In this document: in pieces, positions 8,110 to 16,161 of the stretch
Numbering within the stretch: the first letter of the stretch is position 1
Layout of the letters: each line of letters opens with the position of its first letter
NCBI GenBank assembly: GCA_937943605.1
Contig: CALEAW010000087.1
Span: 1 to 64,000 of the forward strand
From: an uncultured Sutterella sp.
GTDB taxonomy: Bacteria > Pseudomonadota > Gammaproteobacteria > Burkholderiales > Burkholderiaceae_F
Length of the DNA stretch: 64,000 bases
Direction of reading: 5' to 3'
The notes under the pieces: generated by a model
What the model was told of the DNA's origin: nothing
Database searches by the model: none
What the model saw: the letters and a program-made list of their open reading frames with translations, nothing else
Program-made: the position numbers and the translations under genes

Positions 8110-8419
8110 TTAAGTCCTCCTTAGAAACACCCAACTTTTTCTGTATAACAATCTCGACCAGGCGCATTAGACGAGTTCCGCTCCATCCGGCGAGACCTGA
8201 TAAAGCACCACAGACTTGTGGTGGCAAACCATTGAATGCCAATAACTCATAGCTGATTAACCCGGCCATGGCGCTGATTGCACCGTGCAGGAAGAACTCA
8301 CGCCAAGAAAACATCTTGCCCTCCTGTACATTCAACAAATAGTTGAGCCAACCGCATATCGCGGCAAAAGAGCCTGCTGCTGATAAGATCTGTCCGTCTG
8401 ATAAATCCCTGTATGGCAT
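8099..8419 (-). CDS. Holin
   Basis: A 106-residue protein with two to three hydrophobic stretches (AAGSFAAICGWLNYLL; FFLHGAISAMAGLISYELLAF; CGALSGLAGW) and a basic, charged C-terminus. Its size, topology and position directly before the lysozyme identify it as the pore-forming holin. The ATG at 8419 is chosen because GGGAGGG lies 4 nt upstream; the longer upstream frame lacks a ribosome site. It is the first gene of the lysis cassette, 42 nt after the copy of the phage 10-mer motif. Confidence 0.75.
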   Translation of the reverse strand: MPYRDLSDGQILSAAGSFAAICGWLNYLLNVQEGKMFSWREFFLHGAISAMAGLISYELLAFNGLPPQVCGALSGLAGWSGTRLMRLVEIVIQKKLGVSKEDLNDK

Positions 8420-8461
8420 ATACCCTCCCGTATGCTTTGAGTCTCTTACGCTTTGCAAAGC

Positions 8462-8471
8462 ACACGCGCAC
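8462..8471 (-). promoter_or_regulatory. Phage 10-mer motif, copy 1 (before holin)
   Basis: ACACGCGCAC on the plus strand, GTGCGCGTGT in the late mRNA. It starts right after a terminator and lies 42 nt before the holin ATG. A GCTTTG...CAAAGC hairpin follows. See copies at 13496, 22250, 27472 and 30407. Confidence 0.6.
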
Positions 8472-8512
8472 AAAAAAACTCCATCGATGTTCAAATTGTC
8501 GATGGAGTTTTT
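8472..8512 (-). terminator. Bidirectional terminator before the lysis cassette
   Basis: AAACTCCATCGA (8476-8487) and TCGATGGAGTTT (8499-8510) form a perfect 12-bp stem. On the minus strand it ends in seven T residues, on the plus strand in TTTTT. It should end most tail-appendage transcripts before the holin, implying a promoter or antitermination for lysis. 8513-8673 holds no gene I can support, only a GC-rich hairpin (GCCCCAC/GTGGGGC near 8650-8667). Confidence 0.8.
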
Positions 8513-8673
8513 AATGCTTTATGGACGGCTACTCTCTATTGAACCAAGGGTTCACATCCCTGTCCACATAGCTATGCCTGAGCCTTCCTGCTCTTTACAC
8601 CACAACTTCCAACCGAAGCTACCGCGTATACAACGCTTTGGGAACAAGCCCCACTGGGGTGGGGCATAGTTGA

Positions 8674-9033
8674 CTAAACAAATTTGATAGTGCCTCTGAA
8701 GTAGACAGCTACGGTATCGTTATTAACACCGCCAAACCCACTAGATTTTGTGATTTTGATTTTCAAAGTCTCAGCCAATACTTCTGTTGAAACTTCAAAA
8801 GTTGATATATCCTCATCACTAGACAGATAGTTGTTGTTTTGCCTAACCGTAAGAACACCAGATAAAACCGCACCTTTCCCTTGGACGGGCTTATTAATCG
8901 GGACTGTTAAATAGATATCGGTTTTATTTGTCGTAATAACACCGCACGTCCACAGCGAAAGCGTAATCGTGTCACCTGCACGGTACGGGCGAACGAAACA
9001 CTGAAGCAATGCTCGGAGGAGATTCTTAAGCAT
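8674..9033 (-). CDS. Small tail-appendage protein 5 of 5
   Basis: A 119-residue protein. It starts MLKNLLRALLQ, the N-terminal tag shared with its four upstream neighbours (short amphipathic helix with K-x-L/Q-L-R-A), followed by a beta-rich body that includes the VPINKPVQG segment, equivalent to VPVKKG in the others. A perfect GGAGG lies 8 nt before the ATG. It is the last gene before the terminator. No known domain is recognised; the location after the tail fibre suggests a virion surface or receptor-binding part. Confidence 0.65.
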   Translation of the reverse strand: MLKNLLRALLQCFVRPYRAGDTITLSLWTCGVITTNKTDIYLTVPINKPVQGKGAVLSGVLTVRQNNNYLSSDEDISTFEVSTEVLAETLKIKITKSSGFGGVNNDTVAVYFRGTIKFV

Positions 9034-9056
9034 GAGAAACACCTCCGAAGCAAAGA

Positions 9057-9431
9057 TTAGGTTCCGCCATTAATCCGATGAAACCTGATGTAAACACCGG
9101 ACGTAGGGACGTCCCCTGTGATCTTGAGTTTGATCGGGATCCCTTTCCTAACAGGAACGGACGCTCCGAAGTATCCATAGTGCCCGGAGACGGTTGACAC
9201 TGAAAAGGCCGGATAGTCCTCAGAAGAACCAAGTTCAAGGATTTCAAGGTTCCTAGTAGTCTTAGTTCGAACGGAAAGCCACCCCGCTTCAGAAGGAATG
9301 ATTTCATTCCAATCGCCCGGTGTCCATTGATATTCGACGGTTGAGGAAGTCGGAATAGATTGCTCCCCGACCCAGTTCTTTTCGCTTTCAAGGTGCGAGT
9401 CAAGACACGAGCTAAGCAGTTTCTTAAGCAT
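9057..9431 (-). CDS. Small tail-appendage protein 4 of 5
   Basis: A 124-residue protein starting MLKKLLSSCLDSH, then a beta-rich region with SEAGWLSVRTKT, the shared ASVPVRKGIPIKLKI segment and a short end FHRINGGT. GGAGG is 8 nt before the ATG, which overlaps the end of the preceding gene. The segment 'E.GW.S/I.....T' and the 'VPVKKG' segment align with the other four members. The repeat unit looks like one beta-sandwich domain per gene. Function unknown; appendage or receptor-binding role is inferred from position. Confidence 0.65.
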   Translation of the reverse strand: MLKKLLSSCLDSHLESEKNWVGEQSIPTSSTVEYQWTPGDWNEIIPSEAGWLSVRTKTTRNLEILELGSSEDYPAFSVSTVSGHYGYFGASVPVRKGIPIKLKITGDVPTSGVYIRFHRINGGT

Positions 9432-9819
9432 GGCACAACCCTCCAAATAAGCCGTGCCACAGGGCTTTTACCCCCCCAACAAGTTTTAAAAGCGTCACTC
9501 TAATCTCGTTTAGATCTCTCCCCTCGATACTGACGGTTTCTCCCTTTTTCACTGGTAAGTAAAATCCAAAATCAAGACCATCAAGAGCCCAAGGCATACC
9601 TGAATAGGTACCGTTTGATGCAATCGTCGCCATCCCGTGACTGGTTGAACTACGGGCTCTAATAGAGACATAGCCACAATTAGAAGCTACAAACGAGCAA
9701 ATAGTATCCCAATCTGCAACGGTGTTTTTTGAGCTAATACTTACGCTTTGTCCACTCGGAGACGCGCCCGTAGCACCACCGCTGAGAATAGCGGCACGAA
9801 GTTGATTCTTGATACTCAT
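9424..9819 (-). CDS. Small tail-appendage protein 3 of 5, with poly-G tract
   Basis: A 131-residue protein starting MSIKNQLRAAILSGG, with a Ser-rich linker, the NCGYVSIRARS strand, FYLPVKKGETVSI and LLKLVGG. A run of seven G (plus-strand C at 9471-9477) encodes the Gly-Gly-Val near the end. Removing one G gives LLKLVGG followed by a stop, the usual family ending, while the present frame adds VKALWHGLFGGLCHA. GGAGG is 7 nt before the ATG. Same unknown function as its neighbours; length may be phase variable. Confidence 0.65.
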   Translation of the reverse strand: MSIKNQLRAAILSGGATGASPSGQSVSISSKNTVADWDTICSFVASNCGYVSIRARSSTSHGMATIASNGTYSGMPWALDGLDFGFYLPVKKGETVSIEGRDLNEIRVTLLKLVGGVKALWHGLFGGLCHA

Positions 9820-9843
9820 GCCGCTACCTCCATGCGAGCGTTG

Positions 9844-10224
9844 TTACTGGCTACCAACTGACGGAATAAAGTGCACAACATTGGTAGACTTTGCTTCAAC
9901 CCATATGTTGAGCATCCTTCCCTTTTGCACAAAAGCTTGTGCAGTAAGTAGTTGGCCTGCTTGAACTGCTGTGCTGCTACACGACAACCACGCTTCTTGG
10001 CTGACGGAAACAACGTTAATGTTGGAACCTTGGTTAACTGCGACGGCTTCGATATGTATCCAACCAGTTTCTGGAGCAACGAAATCGGTTTTACCGTTAA
10101 GCGTTGCAAGTTGAATGTCGATGCTACGCTCAGGCGAGGGCGCAGGCTGAGTCGCAACCCACTTCTTGTTTGAAGACAAGAACGCGCCTTGTTCCACTCG
10201 GAGGTAGTCTTTAAGCGAAGCCAT
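9844..10224 (-). CDS. Small tail-appendage protein 2 of 5
   Basis: A 126-residue protein starting MASLKDYLRVEQGAF, then SIDIQLATLNGKTDFVAPETGWIHIEAVAV and the FVQKGRMLNIWV segment that replaces VPVKKG, ending VHFIPSVGSQ. GGAGG is 6 nt before the ATG at 10224, and the gene overlaps the previous one by 14 nt. It aligns with its neighbours in the N-terminal tag, the 'TGW' strand and the 'KG' hairpin but is otherwise very different, as expected of proteins under host-range selection. Confidence 0.65.
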   Translation of the reverse strand: MASLKDYLRVEQGAFLSSNKKWVATQPAPSPERSIDIQLATLNGKTDFVAPETGWIHIEAVAVNQGSNINVVSVSQEAWLSCSSTAVQAGQLLTAQAFVQKGRMLNIWVEAKSTNVVHFIPSVGSQ

Positions 10225-10642
10225 GACGAACCTCCGAAACGGTTGCAAACCAACGCTTTAAGGTATCGTTTATACCCCCCCCGATAACTTTAATGAAATG
10301 AGCCCACCACACTTTTGAAGAACCTCTCGTAAGAATCGTCACATTGCTACCCTTCTTCACAGGAACGTGACAGGCGTAACTCAGCCCACTGTCATTCACA
10401 GTTGCAGACTGCTCGACGCCGTCTGCGTGAATTTTCAAACCCATGTATTGCCGATTGCTCCCATCCGTATCAGACACGGCCATGGAGAAATATCCATCAA
10501 CGGGAGAGACGATCGTCTGTTGACCAGTGCTGTAGTTGTCACTTGAGACAGATACGTCTATGTAGTCGTTTGTAATTACACGGGTTGCCTGAACCGCGCC
10601 AGAAACGATTGCGGTCTTAAGCAGGTCTTTCTGTGTTGCCAT
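10211..10642 (-). CDS. Small tail-appendage protein 1 of 5, with poly-G tract
   Basis: A 143-residue protein starting MATQKDLLKTAIVSGA, with SPVDGYFSMAVSDT, CHVPVKKGSNVTIL and HFIKVIGGG. Eight consecutive G (plus-strand C at 10275-10282) lie where the other members end. With one base inserted or lost the frame can stop at once (KVIGGV then stop) or run into a long alternative frame; the current frame adds INDTLKRWFATVSEVRHGFA. The start overlaps the stop of the assembly-protein gene (TGATG). Function inferred from position only. Confidence 0.65.
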   Translation of the reverse strand: MATQKDLLKTAIVSGAVQATRVITNDYIDVSVSSDNYSTGQQTIVSPVDGYFSMAVSDTDGSNRQYMGLKIHADGVEQSATVNDSGLSYACHVPVKKGSNVTILTRGSSKVWWAHFIKVIGGGINDTLKRWFATVSEVRHGFA

Positions 10643-11250
10643 CAGAACCCCCTATACATATTTGCCTGCATAGCACGAGCATCAGCCTTCTGACTACACT
10701 CATAAGCAATGCAAGCAGGCATTGTTGGATAGTCAACAAACGGGAAGCCTTGTACCATGGGAAGGTCACGAAGAGCCTCACGATATGCCAGCACGTCTGC
10801 ACGCTCCTCATCGGTCAGAGCCTCACGAGCCGACTTAGCTTCCTTCTTAACCGTCATATCGGTTAGCTTCACATAGTCGTCAGTGTCACTGATACGAGCA
10901 TTACGTTCGGCACGAACCTCAGCCGCATAGCGTTCAGTCACGAATGCGTCATCGTTTTCAGGCAACGCACTGGCTGAGTAGTAGCAACCGTCAGCACTTC
11001 GGAATAGTTCACCAGGGCGCTCCTTGGCTGTGACCCACGTCAGCACGCGACCATCAATCTCTTCGTCCTTGCACTCATAGCCGTTAGCACGAGCGGCTTC
11101 AAGGTCGAGCGGATCGGTGAAGCAATGGACGAACTCACTCTCAGAGTGCGCGACCACCTTGCCGTTGCGATCCATCACAACGTAACCGCCCACTGGCGAG
11201 GCAAGCGCCTCGTTCAGGTAAGCGGCTTTAACTTCTTGGAGAGTTTTCAT
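10642..11250 (-). CDS. Tail-fibre assembly (chaperone-like) protein
   Basis: A 202-residue protein. The C-terminal third carries the pattern of phage tail-fibre assembly proteins: SDTDDYVKLTDMTV, an ALTDEERADVLAYREALRDLP helix, and GFPFVDYPTMP. The N-terminal half, with GGYVVMDRNGKVVAHSE, resembles the short beta segment seen in many fibre-associated phage proteins. Such proteins help fold or attach fibres. It lies between the fibre genes and the five small appendage genes and overlaps both neighbours by 1-4 nt. Confidence 0.7.
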   Translation of the reverse strand: MKTLQEVKAAYLNEALASPVGGYVVMDRNGKVVAHSESEFVHCFTDPLDLEAARANGYECKDEEIDGRVLTWVTAKERPGELFRSADGCYYSASALPENDDAFVTERYAAEVRAERNARISDTDDYVKLTDMTVKKEAKSAREALTDEERADVLAYREALRDLPMVQGFPFVDYPTMPACIAYECSQKADARAMQANMYRGF

Positions 11251-11438
11251 TCCTTGTTAACCTCCTTCTTTAGCTCATCAACCTGTTTCTCAAGATTTTG
11301 TACACGTTCCAACAAGCAAGCAGCGAGCGTAATCATGATCCATCCGCCCGTAAAATCAGGCTTAATCTCGTGGTCACCTTTGGTCTTGCCAGTCGCGATG
11401 GCACCGTTCACTGCTGTCATAAGCTCATCAACCGTCAT
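11247..11438 (-). CDS. Small coiled-coil protein in the tail-fibre operon
   Basis: A 63-residue protein: DELMTAVNGAIATGKTKG, a central hydrophobic stretch WIMITLAACLLERV, then a coiled coil LEKQVDELKKEVNK. Both ends overlap neighbouring genes by 4 nt (ATGA), supporting translation. No family recognised. The coiled coil and position suggest a structural or assembly role in the fibre complex. Confidence 0.55.
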   Translation of the reverse strand: MTVDELMTAVNGAIATGKTKGDHEIKPDFTGGWIMITLAACLLERVQNLEKQVDELKKEVNKE

Positions 11439-11746
11439 GCTGGTACCTGTCCTCCAAATTCGACAATGAGTTCCTTGAGCGCGGTCTCAAGTTCAGACGT
11501 ATCCAACTTCGACGGAAGCGAGGTATTTTTGATCGCGTTAACTTCCGTACGAAGCGTAGACACATCCTGAACTTCGCTCTCCTTCGCCATGCCTATGCCA
11601 CCCGCTGTAGCTCCATCACCAACAACGACGCGCTTCTCCGTTTCGTCCCAGTAGATCGACCCACTGGCGGGAGTTACCTTGCTAAAAGCAGGTTTCGTAG
11701 CTGTCGTAACTTTGTTGAGTTTTAAGTTCTGTGCATCAGTTGCCAT
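11435..11746 (-). CDS. Fibre-associated protein with phage GDG-type repeat
   Basis: A 103-residue protein (start at 11746, overlapping the fibre stop as TGATG). It holds GSIYWDETEKRVVVGDGATAGG, the short beta-hairpin found in many phage head or tail fibres and hyaluronidase-like fibres (usual form ...YfD...r..vGDGtT.GG), followed by a heptad-like helix STLRTEVNAIKNTSLPSKLDTSELETALKEL. It probably forms the next segment of the fibre distal to the 567-residue protein. Confidence 0.6.
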   Translation of the reverse strand: MATDAQNLKLNKVTTATKPAFSKVTPASGSIYWDETEKRVVVGDGATAGGIGMAKESEVQDVSTLRTEVNAIKNTSLPSKLDTSELETALKELIVEFGGQVPA

Positions 11747-13449
11747 CACGCACTCCAAGTACCAAAATCAATTGAAGCCGTGGCCATAGAGCCAAGGCCG
11801 AGGTTCGTTCTTGCCTGTGCTTTGTCAGGCACGTCAGAAAGGTTCTTCGTTTTTGCCAGTGGGTCGCCCACGGCCGACACTGCGTCTTGCGCTTTCTTCG
11901 CATCAGCCGCCGCAGAAGCCGCTGAACTTGCCGCCGCAGTCTCGCTCGCCTTAGCCGCAGTAGCAGAAGTGCTAGCTTGGCTAGCCTTTTCAGTAGCGGT
12001 TGTCGCTGCAGTCTCAGCTAAACCTTGCGCTTTAACTGCTTCAGCCTTAGCAGTTTCAGCGGCAGTCTTTGCTGTTTGTGCCGCAGACTTCGCAGACTCA
12101 GCCGCCGTTTGAGCGGCTTCTGCATCCGCCTTTGCGGTCTCAGCAACCGAGGCAGAACTTGCCGCCGAATTTGCAGAACCACTGGCCGCGTTCTCCGATA
12201 GCTTTGCGACATTAGCCGACCCTGCCGCCGCACTGGCAGAACTCGCGGCATTGCCCTCAGAAGTCTTAGCTTTTGTAGCAGACGCCAATGCTTCAGACGC
12301 CTTAGTAGTTGCGGTCGAAGCAGACCCACTGGCTGACGTTGCTGAAGCACTAGCAGAAGTCTCACTTGCCTTAGCCGCAGTAGCGGAATTTTCGGCAGCA
12401 GTCGCTTTGGCCGTTGCGGTTTTTGCGGCATCCAATGCGGCTTGTTGGTTCGCTTGTACGGTAGCCGCCGCGTTTTCCACCCTCTGAATTGACGCATTAA
12501 GATCCATCACAACGCCGGCGGCATTCTTTACAGCCTCGATGTTGCCCGCCACCGTCTTTACCGAGGCAATGTCTGTTGCCACGGTGTTGACGTTCTGAAT
12601 GCTTCCTCCGACTTTTGAAATTGCGTCAGCGTTTTGAACCACTGCGTCAACGTAGGGAGCTACCTGTCGAACTTCGTTGATACCTCCCGCCACTTTGTCG
12701 ATTGAACCACCCGTCGGTGTATAGCTAGGAATATCATCTTCGTTAAAGAACCCGAAATCGTGAACGTTAGGACAAGCGGTCTGCGTCGCAAAATCAGCGG
12801 CAACGATTTGAATCGCATTCGAATGTTCGGCAGAGGCTTTAATGGAGTCGATTGCTAAGGCGTCAGTCTTGATGTAGCTGATATGGTCTGCGACCATGCC
12901 TAGCTCATCAGTCATGCCGGCAACGATAGTAGCGTCCTTCGCTGATTGCGCTGCTTCTGCAGCGGACTCAGCTGCTTGATCAGCATATTGAGCCGCTTCT
13001 TTTTGAGCGGCGAGAAGTTTTTCAATCAACTGCTCTGGCGTACTGCTTGACGTTGGCGGAACAGACAATGTTCGACCTAGGCGCTCGACAATCTGTTGAA
13101 CCTGAACAACGACACGGTCCATTGCCTTATTGATAATTTCAGGCGGGAACCTTGAGTAGTTGGTAAGCTGCATGTTCTGCGTATAAGCCACCGCAGAACC
13201 TACAACAAATATCTGCCCTTTAACAATTGGGATAGTCAGTGTAACCGTGCCACCAGGCGTTGCATCCTGGTCGGAATTCATTTCAACGGAGTAATCCTGC
13301 CCGTAAACGAGCATCGTGGATTGAGCATCTGGATCGTCAGCAGTTGCAACATAGACGTCCGTTTTTTCAAAAATATAGAATCCAAAAGGCAACTGTGTTT
13401 GCCCCTCAGAGGTAAACGGACCTGCTAATCTTTTGACATATTCGATCAT
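11746..13449 (-). CDS. T7-type tail fibre, N-terminal anchor plus long Ala/Ser shaft
   Basis: A 567-residue protein. Residues 1-130 match the T7 gp17 tail-attachment domain (MIEYVKRLAGPF...FGFYIFEKTDVYV...VYGQDYSV...FPPEIINKAMDRVVVQVQQIVERLGRTL). Residues about 140-190 and 280-535 are an Ala/Ser/Thr/Lys-rich heptad shaft like lambda side-tail fibres. It ends with NLSDVPDKAQARTNLGLGSMAT, a motif that normally precedes a receptor-binding tip, and then stops. The tip is therefore missing from this chain and may be supplied by the following genes. The start is preceded by a hairpin that holds the AGGAG ribosome site. Confidence 0.85.
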   Translation of the reverse strand: MIEYVKRLAGPFTSEGQTQLPFGFYIFEKTDVYVATADDPDAQSTMLVYGQDYSVEMNSDQDATPGGTVTLTIPIVKGQIFVVGSAVAYTQNMQLTNYSRFPPEIINKAMDRVVVQVQQIVERLGRTLSVPPTSSSTPEQLIEKLLAAQKEAAQYADQAAESAAEAAQSAKDATIVAGMTDELGMVADHISYIKTDALAIDSIKASAEHSNAIQIVAADFATQTACPNVHDFGFFNEDDIPSYTPTGGSIDKVAGGINEVRQVAPYVDAVVQNADAISKVGGSIQNVNTVATDIASVKTVAGNIEAVKNAAGVVMDLNASIQRVENAAATVQANQQAALDAAKTATAKATAAENSATAAKASETSASASATSASGSASTATTKASEALASATKAKTSEGNAASSASAAAGSANVAKLSENAASGSANSAASSASVAETAKADAEAAQTAAESAKSAAQTAKTAAETAKAEAVKAQGLAETAATTATEKASQASTSATAAKASETAAASSAASAAADAKKAQDAVSAVGDPLAKTKNLSDVPDKAQARTNLGLGSMATASIDFGTWSA

Positions 13450-13454
13450 AGAAA

Positions 13455-13505
13455 ATGGCTCCTTAATGGAGCCATCTTCTTATGAGAGTACGGACACACG
13501 CGCAC
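13455..13505 (-). promoter_or_regulatory. 10-mer motif copy 2 and ribosome-site hairpin before the tail fibre
   Basis: ACACGCGCAC at 13496-13505 (overlapping the stop codon of the previous gene by one base), then a perfect 8-bp hairpin ATGGCTCC/GGAGCCAT (13455-13475) that in the mRNA contains AGGAG. The motif is 46 nt before the fibre ATG. Confidence 0.6.
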
Positions 13506-16159
13506 TAATCGTTCGGGTTTGTTGCCATCTTCGGCATACGTGTTGGTTCAAGTTTCGTCGGAGACCACCAATACTCTTGGCCAGTATTTTTCATTCCCCA
13601 AGCTTCTAAACGAGCCGTATAGCCTGGCGAGCAAAATTCCATTAGATCGTTATAAACGGCACGATCAAATACTGCCTTCGTGTACCAAAGATTGACAAAA
13701 GGCATATGACCTCTTGCGAGACGTAAGGCTTTAGCGCCAACCTTCGTTTCTTTGTCATAGAGACCCTCATTGATCATTGCCTTACCGACGTCGAATGTAT
13801 CTAAAACCGTTTGATTGACTGGGCCAAAAAACTTTAGCCAGTTAGGAGACCCATACGCATTTTGCCCGTCAACGCCCGCAATGATGAAATCCGCAAGGAA
13901 GGACAAGCCGCCGCCAGTAGATACTGCCTGAGCCCAAAAATCCATATCGTAAACGTCCTGTGTATCTTTGCCAGCAATAAGTTGCTTCAGTTGTACGGAA
14001 ATAGCTCCTGCTATTGTTGAACCAACCAAAATGGATGCGGCATATTTGACACGACTAGCATTACCTTGCGTTTGCGCCAGATCAGCAGCTCTTTCTAAAT
14101 GCCTCAACACAAACCCAATAGGAAATGACTTAAATAGCAAAAATGAACGCATAGCCTCCCCTCCCAAAGTTCCGCGTTCTCCCATAACATTAGATAAAGC
14201 CCGTGTTCTTAAATCAGGAGCAAGTGAGGCTAACCCTGACTCATCCCTTAAAAAGGCCATGTAGGTCGTCACAGCATGATCTATGTCCCTTTGTGTAAAT
14301 GGATTCTCAACATCTGGGCTCAAGCCATCAGGATCTATTCCGTTTAACTTGTTCAAGTCAACTTCACGAATATCCTGTCTCGTCAAGACTCTCGCGCCAT
14401 TGTGAGCAACGTAAGGTTCAGCCGCTTGCCAAAGCTTCCAGTCGCGCTCAGTAACTCCAAGTCGCTCTAACTGACGTCTCTGAAACGGCTCTAATCCATT
14501 CCAATCCCACTGTCGCACCATCGCCATCGTACCCATCATATTGATCATAGATGCCTGACGTACGCCGTTGGTCCACTGGTCAAGAAGGCTTAACTTCATC
14601 ATCGCGTTGGCCAACATACCCGTCCATCCTTGCCCGACGTTGTTTTGACCAAACCTTTCAAGATTAGAGGCCAGAGCGTCTGCCATTAAACCTGCACGTT
14701 TAGCAATGTCTTTTGATTCGCTTCCCCAAGCTTTACATAAGTTGGCTGTCGCACGAAGTAACGGGGTCTTATTAAGTCGAGATGTCACAAAATAGGAAAC
14801 AACATCTGGTAAGGAGTTGATAAAAGTGCTTTGTAATTTGCCAACGACTTCTAAATTCCTAACACCCCCCATGAGACTGGCTACAAAGGCTCTATCAGGC
14901 CTAACCATGCTAGCTTCACCGTTCAACACAGACCACGCAGAGTCATAGAACCTACTCGACAGGCCAATCTTCCAAGTTTTCTTTGGTGCTAAAACGCCTT
15001 GCATTCGTCCATTCATTTGGTCAGCTTCTGCTTGGCAAATACGTTTTATCCCCCGGTTCATATTATTCGGATTCGGTCCCATTTTTTCTAATAGAGCCGC
15101 ATCCTTTGCTGTACGTCGTAAGCTTCCAAGCATGTTTCCAAAGAACGATCCGTGACCAAAAGTCTCCTGATACTCGATGAAAGCTTCCGCATCTTTGAAA
15201 TGGAGCGCACGATGTAGGTCACCACGATTAGCACGACCTGCGCCGCTGAATGCTTCACTTGCAACATTAGAGACCTCAAAGTTTTCCGCACCATTCTGAA
15301 CAATTGTGTCGTAAGCCTTAGCAAGCATCTGGACGATGTCCGCATCAGACATCTTTTCCCCATTTAAGTCAACGTATCGATCCTTGTCGATTCGATCAAA
15401 GACATACGAAACCCACGCCTTTTGGTTATCTCCGTAAGGATTATGATCATTGAACGTGTAACCAAACTCATGCTGAAATCTCTGAAAGGCATTGTCACCC
15501 TTCAAAATTTCATGCGCCTGGCGCAGACGAGCATCATCATGAGTTTGAGGAATGTAATGCTCTAACTTTCCAAGATTACCGCCAGCGGCATTGAAACGAT
15601 CCACGCAAGTGTCTGACATTTCCTTCCATACCGTAGCAACCTCTTTGGCCATCTTGCTACCGGTATCAAGGCCATAGACTTCACGCACGACTGTGCGGGC
15701 GAACTCTTTGTCTTCCATCAATCCAAGGATGCCTTTTTGCTTTCCCTCTAAGGCAACAAGAAAATCTGAAGCAACTTCTGCTTGAGCTGACTGCACATAT
15801 CGATCGACTTCCTGAAGAACCTGCGTACCAGCAGAATATCCATGGTACCCACGCTTTCTCGCTAATCCAATGCTTTTCTCAATATTGGCTTGAGCAATGA
15901 CATTTAGGCGTGCACGTTGCTTGATCTTCAAGGCCTGAGCTTGCATGGCAGCTTGAACCTCTTTGACAGCCATATCAACGCGCATCTGCTTTGTCATGCC
16001 GTCCCATAAGACAGGATTTTTCAACCTAATTTCAGCCATCTTTGCTCTGACGTTAGCTAGCATGTCAGAGGCTTCAGTCGGCGTAATAGCCTTACCAAGA
16101 GAAAGTTGAACGCGCTCCACACACTCTTTGCGCATCTGCTTTTTACGAAAATCTGCCAT
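13505..16159 (-). CDS. Large putative internal virion (ejection) protein
   Basis: An 884-residue, largely helical soluble protein, with a coiled-coil-like N-terminal third rich in Lys, Glu, Gln and Ala, and a hydrophobic segment near residues 730-760 (ASILVGSTIAGAISVQL). I do not recognise a catalytic motif. It is the last of three or four genes between tail tubular protein B and the tail fibre, exactly where T7-like and BPP-1-like phages encode the internal core proteins that are ejected to form a channel through the cell envelope. Call rests on position, size and composition. Confidence 0.6.
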   Translation of the reverse strand: MADFRKKQMRKECVERVQLSLGKAITPTEASDMLANVRAKMAEIRLKNPVLWDGMTKQMRVDMAVKEVQAAMQAQALKIKQRARLNVIAQANIEKSIGLARKRGYHGYSAGTQVLQEVDRYVQSAQAEVASDFLVALEGKQKGILGLMEDKEFARTVVREVYGLDTGSKMAKEVATVWKEMSDTCVDRFNAAGGNLGKLEHYIPQTHDDARLRQAHEILKGDNAFQRFQHEFGYTFNDHNPYGDNQKAWVSYVFDRIDKDRYVDLNGEKMSDADIVQMLAKAYDTIVQNGAENFEVSNVASEAFSGAGRANRGDLHRALHFKDAEAFIEYQETFGHGSFFGNMLGSLRRTAKDAALLEKMGPNPNNMNRGIKRICQAEADQMNGRMQGVLAPKKTWKIGLSSRFYDSAWSVLNGEASMVRPDRAFVASLMGGVRNLEVVGKLQSTFINSLPDVVSYFVTSRLNKTPLLRATANLCKAWGSESKDIAKRAGLMADALASNLERFGQNNVGQGWTGMLANAMMKLSLLDQWTNGVRQASMINMMGTMAMVRQWDWNGLEPFQRRQLERLGVTERDWKLWQAAEPYVAHNGARVLTRQDIREVDLNKLNGIDPDGLSPDVENPFTQRDIDHAVTTYMAFLRDESGLASLAPDLRTRALSNVMGERGTLGGEAMRSFLLFKSFPIGFVLRHLERAADLAQTQGNASRVKYAASILVGSTIAGAISVQLKQLIAGKDTQDVYDMDFWAQAVSTGGGLSFLADFIIAGVDGQNAYGSPNWLKFFGPVNQTVLDTFDVGKAMINEGLYDKETKVGAKALRLARGHMPFVNLWYTKAVFDRAVYNDLMEFCSPGYTARLEAWGMKNTGQEYWWSPTKLEPTRMPKMATNPND

Positions 16160-16161
16160 TG

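Noticed and set aside
8343..8669. 108-codon plus-strand frame and a Trp-rich minus-strand frame behind the last appendage gene
   Set aside because: No ribosome site. The minus-strand frame could only be reached by a frameshift at the end of the previous gene, for which there is no slippery sequence.
9026..9460. 144-codon frame overlapping the appendage genes on the same strand
   Set aside because: It lies in another phase of two genes with perfect GGAGG sites and shared motifs; its composition is not protein-like. It matters only as the frame entered by slippage in the poly-G tract.
8495..10642. Diversity-generating retroelement (as in BPP-1)
   Set aside because: The virion genes resemble BPP-1, but there is no reverse transcriptase in the window and no long near-identical template/variable repeat among the appendage genes.
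11780..12112. 110-codon plus-strand frame rich in Ala and Ser
   Set aside because: It is the antisense of the Ala/Ser-rich fibre shaft, whose codon pattern keeps several frames open.
12018..12497. 159-codon minus-strand frame rich in Arg and Leu
   Set aside because: Shifted phase of the same repetitive fibre gene; low complexity and no start signal.
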